This document shows positions 19,196 to 28,086 of a stretch of 47,920 bases of DNA, piece by piece; the stretch's first letter is position 1, and each line of letters begins with the position of its first letter. This DNA is from an uncultured Pelagibacteraceae bacterium (lineage in GTDB: Bacteria; Pseudomonadota; Alphaproteobacteria; Pelagibacterales; Pelagibacteraceae), in NCBI GenBank assembly GCA_902578325.1, contig CACHCM010000004.1:1-47920 (forward strand), in the 5' to 3' direction. A program made the translations under genes and the position numbers. Below the pieces are notes generated by a model. That model saw nothing but the letters and a program-made list of their open reading frames with translations, had not been told where the DNA came from and did no database searches.

Positions 19196-20682
19196 TTTCC
19201 TCCTCCCATAAGTATCCCAAGTTTCTCAGAGGTAACATCCTCAGCATTCATTATTTTTGATAATTTTCCTCTATGGATTACTGAAATTTTGTCACTTAAT
19301 TTTAACAACTCATCAGTGTCTGTTGATATTAATATTATTGATTTATTTTGTTCATTTATTTTAATCAATGTTTCATGAATATAATTTATAGCTCCTACGT
19401 CTAAACCCCATGTAGGATTAAAACAAATTAATAAATCTGGAGATGTTATTAATTCTCTTCCAATAATTAATTTTTGTAAATTTCCTCCAGATAAAAATTG
19501 GCTTTTTAAATCTATATTGTTAGTGTTTACATTAAATTCTGAAATAATTTTTTTTGAATGCTCTTTAATTTTGCTTTCATTTATTAATCCATTATTAAAA
19601 AAATTTGAGGATTTAAAATTGTTTAGAGCTACATTTTCAAAAATTGCCATTTGTGGAATAGCAGCTTGTTCAAGCCTATCTTCTGGAGAAAAAGCCATTA
19701 AATATTCTCTTCTTTCTTGAGGATTTAAATCCCCAATAAAATTTTTATTAAATTCTATGGAATTCTTATTTGATATAATTTCACCACTTAACACTTGAAA
19801 TAATTCACTTTGACCATTTCCTGAAATACCGGCGATTCCCAAACATTCCCCTCGATTTAGAGAAAAATTAATATCAACCAAGTTTGTTTCAAAAGGATCT
19901 TCACTTGTAAAATTAAGATTTGTTATTTTAATTAATTGTTCTGATGAAGTATTTTCCTTTTTTTTCTTAATTGTTTTTAAATCCTGACCTACCATTTTGT
20001 TAGCAAGAGATTCTATATTTTCATTATTGATTTGACTTACAGAGACCAATTTTCCTCTTCTCATCACAGCAACTTCATCACAAAGTTGCATAACTTCCTT
20101 TAGTTTATGGGTTATATAAATAATTAAAATTCCTTCCTCTGAAAATTTTTTTAATGACAAGAATAATTCACTGGTTTCTTGCTCTGTTAATACCGATGTG
20201 GGTTCATCCATAATTAAAACTTTTGGGCTTCTTATTAGGCATCTAATTATTTCTACTTTTTGTTTTTGACCTGCTGATAAATTGAGAACAGGAACATCAA
20301 GATCAACTGAAAAATTGTATTTTTTCATGATTGTATCTATTTTTTCTTTTAAATTTTCTCTTTGCTCATCTGAGTCTATTATTAAGTTTTCAAATACAGA
20401 CAAAGTTTCAAAAAGATTAAAATGTTGGAATACCATTCCAATATCATTTTTTTTTGCATCTGATGGTGAATTAAGTTTTAGAATATTTTTATTTAAATAA
20501 ATTTTACCTTCATCAGGAATGACTACACCTGAGAGAATTTTTACAAGTGTAGATTTTCCAGCACCATTTTCCCCAAGAAGAGCATAAATTTTACCACTAT
20601 TAAACTCGAGTGAAACATCGTCATTTGCAACACACCCAGGATATATTTTAGTTACATTTGAAATTTTAAGGTTTGTATTCAT
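19192..20682 (-). CDS. ABC transporter ATP-binding protein (duplicated NBD, sugar/nucleoside importer type)
   Basis: Walker A GENGAGKST, LSAGQKQKVEIIRCL, MDEPTSVLT; second degenerate NBD with LSGGNLQKLIIGREL. Confidence 0.94.
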   Translation of the reverse strand: MNTNLKISNVTKIYPGCVANDDVSLEFNSGKIYALLGENGAGKSTLVKILSGVVIPDEGKIYLNKNILKLNSPSDAKKNDIGMVFQHFNLFETLSVFENLIIDSDEQRENLKEKIDTIMKKYNFSVDLDVPVLNLSAGQKQKVEIIRCLIRSPKVLIMDEPTSVLTEQETSELFLSLKKFSEEGILIIYITHKLKEVMQLCDEVAVMRRGKLVSVSQINNENIESLANKMVGQDLKTIKKKKENTSSEQLIKITNLNFTSEDPFETNLVDINFSLNRGECLGIAGISGNGQSELFQVLSGEIISNKNSIEFNKNFIGDLNPQERREYLMAFSPEDRLEQAAIPQMAIFENVALNNFKSSNFFNNGLINESKIKEHSKKIISEFNVNTNNIDLKSQFLSGGNLQKLIIGRELITSPDLLICFNPTWGLDVGAINYIHETLIKINEQNKSIILISTDTDELLKLSDKISVIHRGKLSKIMNAEDVTSEKLGILMGGGN

Positions 20683-20685
20683 TAA

Positions 20686-21276
20686 TTAATTTAATGGTAT
20701 AGAATTTCCATCCTTATTTTTCTGATATTGACTCGATAAAATTAAATATTTTTTTTTAATTTCATCTAATATGTTTAAAACTTTTTCTTTTTCTAAAGTA
20801 GGTAATTTGTCAATAAGTAAATTTATGTTTTGACTTTTCCAATATAAATTTTCTTTATTATATTTTCCGTCAGTAATATTAAAAACTTCCTTTAGTATAT
20901 TCAGGTCATGGGGGATATTAAAATCATCATTTGTTGCTGCGTATGGAAACAAATAATAAAAATTATCAAATCCAGAAAAAGTGATTGCACTTAAGCACAT
21001 ACTACAAGGTTCATGTGAACTTAAAAACATGCAGTCTTTCTCATTGGGCCTTGTGTTTGCATCTAATTCATAAAATTTCTTTAGTGTATGCATCTCTCCA
21101 TGCCACAACGGATTTTCTATTTCGTTATTTGTTTCAGCAATTACAACCGATAAGTCATCCTTTTTAATTATTGCGGCCCCAAATATTTTACTACCTCTAG
21201 CAACACCCTTTTCTGTAAGAGGTAAGACTTTCTCTAAAAATATATTTAGTATCTTTTCTAAGGCTTTTTCATTCAT
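20686..21276 (-). CDS. Cytidine/deoxycytidylate/guanine deaminase-superfamily protein of unknown substrate
   Basis: Zinc motifs HGE (NPLWHGEMHTLKKF) and SSHEPCSMCLSAI; 196 aa; first gene of the BMP importer operon. Confidence 0.75.
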   Translation of the reverse strand: MNEKALEKILNIFLEKVLPLTEKGVARGSKIFGAAIIKKDDLSVVIAETNNEIENPLWHGEMHTLKKFYELDANTRPNEKDCMFLSSHEPCSMCLSAITFSGFDNFYYLFPYAATNDDFNIPHDLNILKEVFNITDGKYNKENLYWKSQNINLLIDKLPTLEKEKVLNILDEIKKKYLILSSQYQKNKDGNSIPLN

Positions 21277-21320
21277 ATGCTCGAACCATCAAATAAAGAA
21301 CACAATTGTTACTATAATTA

Positions 21321-21371
21321 AACTTAAAAGTAATAAGAAATAAATTATTTATACAACTTAAAAGTTAATAA
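21321..21371. repeat. Two near-identical direct repeats AACTTAAAAGT(T)AATAA in divergent promoter region
   Basis: 21321-21336 aacttaaaagtaataa and 21355-21371 aacttaaaagttaataa, 34 nt start to start, upstream of the importer operon. Confidence 0.55.
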
Positions 21372-21403
21372 TTTATCAAAGCAAAAAATGTTAATTTGAA
21401 CTT

Positions 21404-21709
21404 ATGTTAAAATTTAAACCAGCAATAAGCCTATTAATTATCATAATTTTTTTTTCAGGATGTCAAACTGTAAAGGAAAAAACAGATGCAATTGTTGAAA
21501 AAGAAAATGAAAAATTAAGTAAATTCTTAGGAAAATCTGCCAGTGAACTTCAAATGGAACTTGGAAAACCAGACGAAGATTTTAAAAATGCTAAAGGTAA
21601 TTTTGAACTAGTTTATAATAGCAAAAAATACCTAGTTCCTTGTGAACGAAGGTTTGAAATTAATTCAGAAAACATAGTCGTTGGTTTTGTATCAAACGGG
21701 TGTTTCTAA
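21404..21709 (+). CDS. Small putative lipoprotein
   Basis: Signal peptide with lipobox FFSGC; 101 aa. Confidence 0.75.
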   Translation: MLKFKPAISLLIIIIFFSGCQTVKEKTDAIVEKENEKLSKFLGKSASELQMELGKPDEDFKNAKGNFELVYNSKKYLVPCERRFEINSENIVVGFVSNGCF

Positions 21710-21801
21710 ATTCGATACTAGAAAAAAATCTGCTCATTATAGGTTTTTAATTATACAAAACGAAATTGTATAAATTAATCAGTTTTTAAAATTTACTCAT
21801 A

Positions 21802-21825
21802 CCTGTGGGGACTTCTCCCCACAAG
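21802..21825 (-). other. GC-rich stem-loop downstream of hsp20
   Basis: Minus-strand RNA CUUGUGGGGA-GAAG-UCCCCACAGG forms a 10-bp stem (one U-G pair) in an otherwise AT-rich gap. Confidence 0.65.
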
Positions 21826-21838
21826 CAAGGTTTAAGAC

Positions 21839-22285
21839 TTATTTAATTTCAATAAGTTTCTTTTTTTTATGTTCTGGAATTATTCTTTCACAAGATATTG
21901 TTAAAAGACCATCTTTGAGTTCAGCACCATTAACTTTTACATCATCAGCAATAGTGAATGATCTTGCAAATTGTCTTTGAGAAATACCCTTATGAATTAT
22001 TTCGCCATCAACATCACTGTTTTCAGACTTATTAACTTGTTTTGTTCTGACTGTTAATAAGTTGTCCTCAAACTCAACCTCTACGTCTTTTTTGCTAAAG
22101 CCAGCTAATGCTACCTCAATTGCATAGTTGTCTTTGCCTGTCTTTCGTATGTTGTATGGTGGATAATTTGACTGCATTGTCAAATTCCCATTTCCCAACA
22201 TGTTTTCGAATTGGTCGAACATATCATCAAAACCAATTGAAAAAGGTCTAAGTGAGTTAAATATAGATAGATCCTTACTTGTCAT
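21839..22285 (-). CDS. ibpA: Small heat shock protein Hsp20 (IbpA family)
   Basis: alpha-crystallin domain: YNIRKTGKDNYAIEVALAGFSKKDVEVEFEDNLLTVR...GISQRQFARSFTIADDVKV...LKDGLLTI. Confidence 0.93.
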   Translation of the reverse strand: MTSKDLSIFNSLRPFSIGFDDMFDQFENMLGNGNLTMQSNYPPYNIRKTGKDNYAIEVALAGFSKKDVEVEFEDNLLTVRTKQVNKSENSDVDGEIIHKGISQRQFARSFTIADDVKVNGAELKDGLLTISCERIIPEHKKKKLIEIK

Positions 22286-22341
22286 AATATCCTCCTTTGT
22301 TAAGCAAGTTTATTTTTGCAAGCCCCATTAGGCGACTTACT
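22286..22341 (-). ncRNA. Candidate ROSE-type RNA thermometer in the hsp20 5' UTR
   Basis: Minus-strand leader: AAGUCGCC-UAAU-GGGGCUU hairpin, then UUGCUU-AACA-AAGGAG, which sequesters the Shine-Dalgarno with a G opposite G, as in ROSE elements. Confidence 0.55.
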
Positions 22342-22347
22342 AGGTTC

Positions 22348-22375
22348 ATATGGTAATTAATTTGTTTTTTTCAAG
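22348..22375 (-). promoter_or_regulatory. Candidate RpoH (sigma-32) promoter of hsp20
   Basis: Minus strand CTTGAAA - 13 nt - TACCATAT, compared with heat-shock consensus CTTGAAA/CCCCATNT. Confidence 0.5.
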
Positions 22376-22387
22376 ATTTAAAATGTA

Positions 22388-24478
22388 CTAAATTTTTTTA
22401 GAAATCTTTAATGCAAATGCATAGTCAATAGCTATTTCTTCTATTGCGCCATCTCTTCCAGATTTTCCACCATGACCAGCATTCATTTCGGTTTTTAAAA
22501 GAAGTAAATTATTATCTGTTTTGTAGTCTCTAAGTTTTGCTGTGAACTTTGCAGGTTCATCAAATAAAACTCTATTATCACTCAAACTTGTTGTAATAAA
22601 AATATGTGGATAATCCATTTTTTTAATATTGTTGTAGGGCGCATATGAAAAAATATAATCAAAGTGTTCTTTATTCTCTTTTGCATTTCCAAATTCGTCA
22701 AATTCTCCAACAGTTAAAGGTAAAGAATGATCTAGATTTGTTGTTAAAGAATCCACAAAAGGGACAGCCATAATAATTCCTAAAAATAATTCAGGAGATT
22801 GATTGACTACAGCTCCCATTAATAATCCTCCAGCTGATCCACCCATTCCAATAATATTTCCTTTTGACGTATAATTCTTTTCGATCAAATATTTTGCTGC
22901 GTAAATATAATCTTCAAAAGTATTTTTTTTGTTTGTTAATTTTCCCTCTTTCCACCACTTCATACCTTTTTCCATACCACCTCTGATATGAGCTGTGGCC
23001 CAAATTATATCTCTATTAATAAGACTTAATCTTGTAGAAGAAAAACTTGGGGACATAGAATTTCCATAAGACCCATATCCATACAATAAAACATTTGCAG
23101 ACCCATCAATTTTTGTTTTTTTGTGTCTTGTGATTGTTAATGGAACCATTCTTCCGTCATGAGATTTAAACTCAACTCTCTCAACAATATAGTCATCTTT
23201 ATTATGACCAGATGGGATCTCTTGCTCTTTGATAAGTTCTTTAGATTTTGTTGCTAAATTATATTTAAATACTCTAGAAGGAGTTTTAGGTGATGAGTAT
23301 CCTAAATAAACTTCATCAGTATTTCTATCTTTTTGAGTTAAGCTTACCCCTGGAACATAAACAGTTTCATCAGAAAAAATTAATTCTTCTTCTATATTTG
23401 TAGAAATATTTTTGACAAATAATTTATCTAGTGCATCTGATATTTCACCACGAATAATCCAATTTTTAAGGAATGTTAATCCACCAATTAAAACTTCATC
23501 TTTTGCTGGAATATATGTTTTCCAATTTTGATTTTCTAAATTGTCACAAATATCAATTTTAAAGTCTTCAGCATTTTTATTTGTATGATTATAAAATTTA
23601 CCATCCCATGAATTAACAGAATACAGAACACCTCTTTCTCTTTTAATAATAAGTTTTGGAGATGGATTTAATTCATCTGATTTAAAGTAATATTGCTCTG
23701 AAGTATTATGGTCAGAAGTATTTATAAAAAAATATTTTTCATCTGAGCTTTTTCCAATTCCTACTGTAAAAGCCTCGCTTTTCTCCTCAAATATTAATTC
23801 ATCTTTGCCCTCAAAATCGCCTATTCTGTGTCTGTATATTGTTCTTGCTCTATGATTTTCATCAAGTTTAGAATAAAAAATATATTTATCATCCAAACTA
23901 AATGTTATCCCCCCTGCTGTTTCTGCAATTTCTTTTGAAATAATTTTGTTTGTTTTTATATCTCTTAAATAAATTGTATAATATTCAGAACCCTTAAGAT
24001 CTAAAGAGTATCCTAGATATTTATCATTATTACTTACTTCCAAGTCACCAACACCAAAATATTCAATCTTGAGTTTTTCTTTTTCTTTATCTCCATTCCA
24101 TATTTCTTCTACATTTTCTGAACCAATTTTTTTTCTAAGTTTTATTGAATAATTTCCTTTTGTTGTAGTTTTTGTCCAATATTCATATGTATGATCTTTG
24201 TAAGGTAAAGATTCATCGTCTAATTTAATTCTACCCTTTATTTCATCAAATAATTTTTTTTGAATATTTTTAGTATCTTTTAAATGATATTCTGTATAAG
24301 CATTTTCATCCTCTAAGTATTTTTTAACTTCTTCATTTAATTTATTTTTATCTTTTAGGACCTCTAAAATATTTTCTTGATGTATCCAGCTATAATTATC
24401 CTCCCATTCTACATTGTGGCAAGATTTTATCTCTAGTTTTTTTTCTAATTGTGGTATTTTCATAATAGCAGGTTTCAA
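22388..24478 (-). CDS. ptrB: Prolyl oligopeptidase family serine peptidase (oligopeptidase B-like)
   Basis: GMGGSAGGLLMG nucleophile motif, YGYGSYG, AHIRGGMEKG, AGHGGKSGR catalytic His region. Confidence 0.9.
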   Translation of the reverse strand: MKPAIMKIPQLEKKLEIKSCHNVEWEDNYSWIHQENILEVLKDKNKLNEEVKKYLEDENAYTEYHLKDTKNIQKKLFDEIKGRIKLDDESLPYKDHTYEYWTKTTTKGNYSIKLRKKIGSENVEEIWNGDKEKEKLKIEYFGVGDLEVSNNDKYLGYSLDLKGSEYYTIYLRDIKTNKIISKEIAETAGGITFSLDDKYIFYSKLDENHRARTIYRHRIGDFEGKDELIFEEKSEAFTVGIGKSSDEKYFFINTSDHNTSEQYYFKSDELNPSPKLIIKRERGVLYSVNSWDGKFYNHTNKNAEDFKIDICDNLENQNWKTYIPAKDEVLIGGLTFLKNWIIRGEISDALDKLFVKNISTNIEEELIFSDETVYVPGVSLTQKDRNTDEVYLGYSSPKTPSRVFKYNLATKSKELIKEQEIPSGHNKDDYIVERVEFKSHDGRMVPLTITRHKKTKIDGSANVLLYGYGSYGNSMSPSFSSTRLSLINRDIIWATAHIRGGMEKGMKWWKEGKLTNKKNTFEDYIYAAKYLIEKNYTSKGNIIGMGGSAGGLLMGAVVNQSPELFLGIIMAVPFVDSLTTNLDHSLPLTVGEFDEFGNAKENKEHFDYIFSYAPYNNIKKMDYPHIFITTSLSDNRVLFDEPAKFTAKLRDYKTDNNLLLLKTEMNAGHGGKSGRDGAIEEIAIDYAFALKISKKI

Positions 24479-24481
24479 TAT

Positions 24482-24979
24482 ATGAATATTTTTTTTCTAA
24501 CAATAATAATTTTAATTTTAGCTTATTTTTTTTTAGGTTGGTTTGCGAAGTCATCATCAAAAAAATTAAGCAATATCTTTAGAAAAACTATTATTTTTAG
24601 TTCTATAATTATAGCAGTTCTTGCTGTTGTTGCAGGACGTTATATTTTCTCATTGCCATTTCTTTTAGCAATTTTACCTCTAATAAAAACAAAGGCTGGA
24701 ATAACATTATTGCAATTTATAAGATTGTGGACATTGATTAAAACTCTACAAAATAGTGGTAGATTTAATTTCAATAATAGCGTGAGGACAAGCAATACAA
24801 CAATGTCCAGAGATGAAGCGTGCAAAATACTTAATTTAGATCCAAAAAAAAAATATTCGAAAGAAGAAATTTTGATTTCATATAAAAAAATTATGAAAAA
24901 AATACACCCTGATGTAAGCCCAGAACTAAATAGACTTGCTTCTATAGTAAATGAAGCAAAAGAAGTTTTAACTAAATGA
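24482..24979 (+). CDS. Membrane-anchored J-domain protein (DnaJ/Tim14-like topology)
   Basis: N-terminal hydrophobic segments, then C-terminal SRDEACKILNLDPKKKYSKEEILISYKKIMKKIHPDVSPELNRLASIVNEAKEVLTK with HPD. Likely ATG at 24482 rather than the track start 24449. Confidence 0.82.
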   Translation: MNIFFLTIIILILAYFFLGWFAKSSSKKLSNIFRKTIIFSSIIIAVLAVVAGRYIFSLPFLLAILPLIKTKAGITLLQFIRLWTLIKTLQNSGRFNFNNSVRTSNTTMSRDEACKILNLDPKKKYSKEEILISYKKIMKKIHPDVSPELNRLASIVNEAKEVLTK

Positions 24980-25971
24980 TAAAAAAAAAATTAAAAATTT
25001 TACACATTATATTATCTAAAGGTTTTGCGGGTTCAGAAAAGTATGTTGTTGATTTAGTTCAATTTCAAAAAAAAAAACATTTTGTATCTCTTATTTCATC
25101 AAAAAAAAATATTACTTTAAATAAAATCTTAAAAAATAAAATAAATGTATTTGGAATAGGTAACATTTTTAGAAAATTAAAAATTAAAAAATTAATAAAA
25201 AATATAGATCCTGATATAATACATACTCATTTAGGAGAAAGTGCAAAATTAATAAATAAATCATCAAATTATAAGACAATATCTACTATGCATATGAATT
25301 ATAAAAATAAAGATTTTAAAAATATGGATGGGATTATTGTTTCAAACAAAACCCAATTCAATGAAATAAAAAAAGTATTTAAAGGAAAAATATTCAAGTC
25401 TCATTTGTGGGTTAATTTACCTAAAATAAGTATTACTAAATCTAAAATGAAAAAAAAATTAAATTTGCCAAAAAAAAATTTTATTTTTGGATCTATAGGA
25501 AGGTATCACCCACAAAAAGGATTTGATATTTTAATAAACTGTTTTCAAGAATTAAATTTGAAAAATTGTACACTAATTTTAATTGGTAATGGGCATAAAG
25601 AATATTTAAAATTAGAAACTAGCAACAATAAGTTTAAAATAATTGGTCATGTTGAAAACGTATCAAATTATTACAACATTTTTGATATCTGTTTGTTTGC
25701 ATCTAGATGGGAGACTTTTGGATATAGTCTAGTTGAGTCAATGAAATTTAATAAGCCAATTATTAGCAGCAAACATATAGGCAATAAAGATTGGATAAAT
25801 AAATTTCAAATAAATCAGTTTGATATAAATAAAAAAAAACATTTAAAAAGTTTGATTAAAAAACTTTATAAATCTACTTCATTTAAGAAAAAATATGATT
25901 TAGGTATGTTTGATTACAAAAAAAATTGTGAGGCAATCACTAGTATTTATAAAAAATTGTTAGTACAATAA
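24976..25971 (+). CDS. Glycosyltransferase (GT4/GT1-like)
   Basis: GFAGSEKYVVDLV N-terminus, FGSIGRYHPQKGFDILI, FASRWETFGYSLVESM. Confidence 0.85.
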   Translation: MIKKKLKILHIILSKGFAGSEKYVVDLVQFQKKKHFVSLISSKKNITLNKILKNKINVFGIGNIFRKLKIKKLIKNIDPDIIHTHLGESAKLINKSSNYKTISTMHMNYKNKDFKNMDGIIVSNKTQFNEIKKVFKGKIFKSHLWVNLPKISITKSKMKKKLNLPKKNFIFGSIGRYHPQKGFDILINCFQELNLKNCTLILIGNGHKEYLKLETSNNKFKIIGHVENVSNYYNIFDICLFASRWETFGYSLVESMKFNKPIISSKHIGNKDWINKFQINQFDINKKKHLKSLIKKLYKSTSFKKKYDLGMFDYKKNCEAITSIYKKLLVQ

Positions 25972-25987
25972 TTTAATATTTTTTATT

Positions 25988-26866
25988 ATGATTAAAGGAA
26001 TTTATGCAGCATCAATGTCGATTCTTAACAAAGATTTGACACTAAATATTAATAAAACTATTGAACATGCAGAATTGGTAATAGATCAAGGTTGCCATGG
26101 AGCTGCAATATTTGGTAGCACTGGTCAATCACAGTTAATACCAATTTCAGAAAAAATTAATTTTCTCAATAAATTAGCTACAAATAAATATAAAGATAAA
26201 TATGTAATCGGAACAGGCTTAAATTCTTTAGGAGACACTATCAGTTTAATGAAAGTAGCTATGTCATTAGATTTTGAGACTTTTTTAATTATGCCCCCAG
26301 CTTATTATATTTATGGAGACAAAGAGGTCATCAATTTTTATAGCAAGCTTGTAGAAGCTTTGCCTAAAAGTAAAATTATTCTCTATAACTTTGAAAAATT
26401 ATGTGGTTATAAATTTAGCGTTGAGTGTGTAAAAGAGCTTGTAAAAAAATTTCCTAATCAGATAATTGGAGTTAAAGATAGTTCATATAATCTTTTCGAA
26501 AATTTAAAGTTAGATAATTTTTCAATGATGCCTGGATCTGAATCAAAGTTATTAAAAGGTCTCGAAATTGGATGTTCAGGCATAATTACTGCTACGTGTA
26601 ATGTAACAGCTAGTTTAGCAAGAAAAGTTTATGATGATTTTCATAATGGTACACCCCAAACAGTAAATCAAAAACTTTGTGATATAAGAAGTGTGTTTGA
26701 AAAATATAATCTTATATCAGGGTTACATACTTTTTATAAACAAAAAGAAAATATTTATGAAAATTTATTACCTCCATTAAGGGTATTAGACGATCTAAGT
26801 GAAAAAGATTTACAAGACAGTTTAGAAAAATATAGTTTTTCAATCAAATCTTTAATGGCGGCATAA
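25988..26866 (+). CDS. Dihydrodipicolinate synthase/N-acetylneuraminate lyase family protein
   Basis: TIM-barrel family motifs: GAAIFGSTGQSQLI, ILYNFEKLCGY, IIGVKDSSYN, GCSGIITATCN. Confidence 0.85.
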   Translation: MIKGIYAASMSILNKDLTLNINKTIEHAELVIDQGCHGAAIFGSTGQSQLIPISEKINFLNKLATNKYKDKYVIGTGLNSLGDTISLMKVAMSLDFETFLIMPPAYYIYGDKEVINFYSKLVEALPKSKIILYNFEKLCGYKFSVECVKELVKKFPNQIIGVKDSSYNLFENLKLDNFSMMPGSESKLLKGLEIGCSGIITATCNVTASLARKVYDDFHNGTPQTVNQKLCDIRSVFEKYNLISGLHTFYKQKENIYENLLPPLRVLDDLSEKDLQDSLEKYSFSIKSLMAA

Positions 26867-26867
26867 G

Positions 26868-28058
26868 ATGCAATTAGCAAGGTTCCTAAATAGTGTTTTT
26901 AAAAAAGATGGCTTTATATTAGTTGATGTAAATTCAAAAAATTATATTATCGGGACTCCTAAAAAAGATAATCCAATAAAGGTAAAAATTTTAAATAAAA
27001 ATCTTCATTATAAGTTATTATTTCACCCTGATCTTTATTTTGGTGAAGCTTATACGGATGGTGACATAGTAATTGAAAATGGAACTCTTACTGATTTTTT
27101 AGACTTATCATTAATGAATTTTGGTAGAGGAGATTTAAATTTTTTTAGTTATTTAATTAATAGATTAAGAGGCTCTTATAGATATTTAACTAATTTTAAT
27201 TTTATTAAAAAATCTAAAATGAACGTATCTCATCACTATGATATTTCAGATGATTTGTATGATTTATTCTTAGATCCAAAAAGACAATATTCATGTGCTT
27301 ACTTTAAAAATGAGAACGATAGTCTAGAAACGGCACAAAATAATAAAATTCAACATATAATTAAAAAATTAAATATAAAACCAAACCAAAAAGTTTTAGA
27401 TATAGGCTGTGGATGGGGATCCTTAGCTATTGATATTGCTAAAACTGCAAATTGTGAAGTAACAGGAATAACACTTTCAGAAAATCAATTTAATTACTGC
27501 AAGAAAAGAGCAAAAGAACTTAATTTAGAAAATCAATTAAACTTTAAGTTAATGGATTATAGAGAGCTAGATGAAAAATTTGATAGAATAGTCAGTGTTG
27601 GGATGTTTGAACATGTAGGAAGAAAATTTTATAAAAAATTTTTTTCACAAGTTGAAAAACTTTTAAAAGATGATGGAGTATCATTAATTCATACTATAGG
27701 ATCAGTAAATCCGCCAAGAGATCCACATCCATGGATCACTAAGTATATTTTTCCAGGAGGCTATACTCCAAGTTTAAGTGAGGTAACAACACCAATTGAA
27801 AAAGCAGGCTTAATTGTTGCAGATATTGAGGTTTTAAGACTTCATTACTCACATACACTAAGACATTGGAAAGAAAATTGCATTCGAAATAAAGACAAAA
27901 TAATTCAAATGTTCGATGAAAGATTTTTTAGGATGTGGGAATTTTATCTTGCTGGTTGTGAGATGGCATTTAAATGGGGTGATCAAGTTGTATACCAATT
28001 TCAATTAACAAAGAATTATTCTTCTACACCTTTTACAAGAGACTATATTTATCAATAA
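26868..28058 (+). CDS. cfa: Cyclopropane-fatty-acyl-phospholipid synthase family methyltransferase
   Basis: HHYDISDDLYDLFLDPKRQYSCAYF, VLDIGCGWGSLAIDIA, GITLSENQ, FPGGYTPSL. Confidence 0.93.
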   Translation: MQLARFLNSVFKKDGFILVDVNSKNYIIGTPKKDNPIKVKILNKNLHYKLLFHPDLYFGEAYTDGDIVIENGTLTDFLDLSLMNFGRGDLNFFSYLINRLRGSYRYLTNFNFIKKSKMNVSHHYDISDDLYDLFLDPKRQYSCAYFKNENDSLETAQNNKIQHIIKKLNIKPNQKVLDIGCGWGSLAIDIAKTANCEVTGITLSENQFNYCKKRAKELNLENQLNFKLMDYRELDEKFDRIVSVGMFEHVGRKFYKKFFSQVEKLLKDDGVSLIHTIGSVNPPRDPHPWITKYIFPGGYTPSLSEVTTPIEKAGLIVADIEVLRLHYSHTLRHWKENCIRNKDKIIQMFDERFFRMWEFYLAGCEMAFKWGDQVVYQFQLTKNYSSTPFTRDYIYQ

Positions 28059-28086
28059 ATAATTGGTAGAAATTAACTCTCTCAAA

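Noticed and set aside
21277-22387. Possible tRNA or small RNA genes in the longer intergenic gaps
   Set aside because: I could not form a tRNA cloverleaf in these gaps; only the hairpins reported separately are supported.
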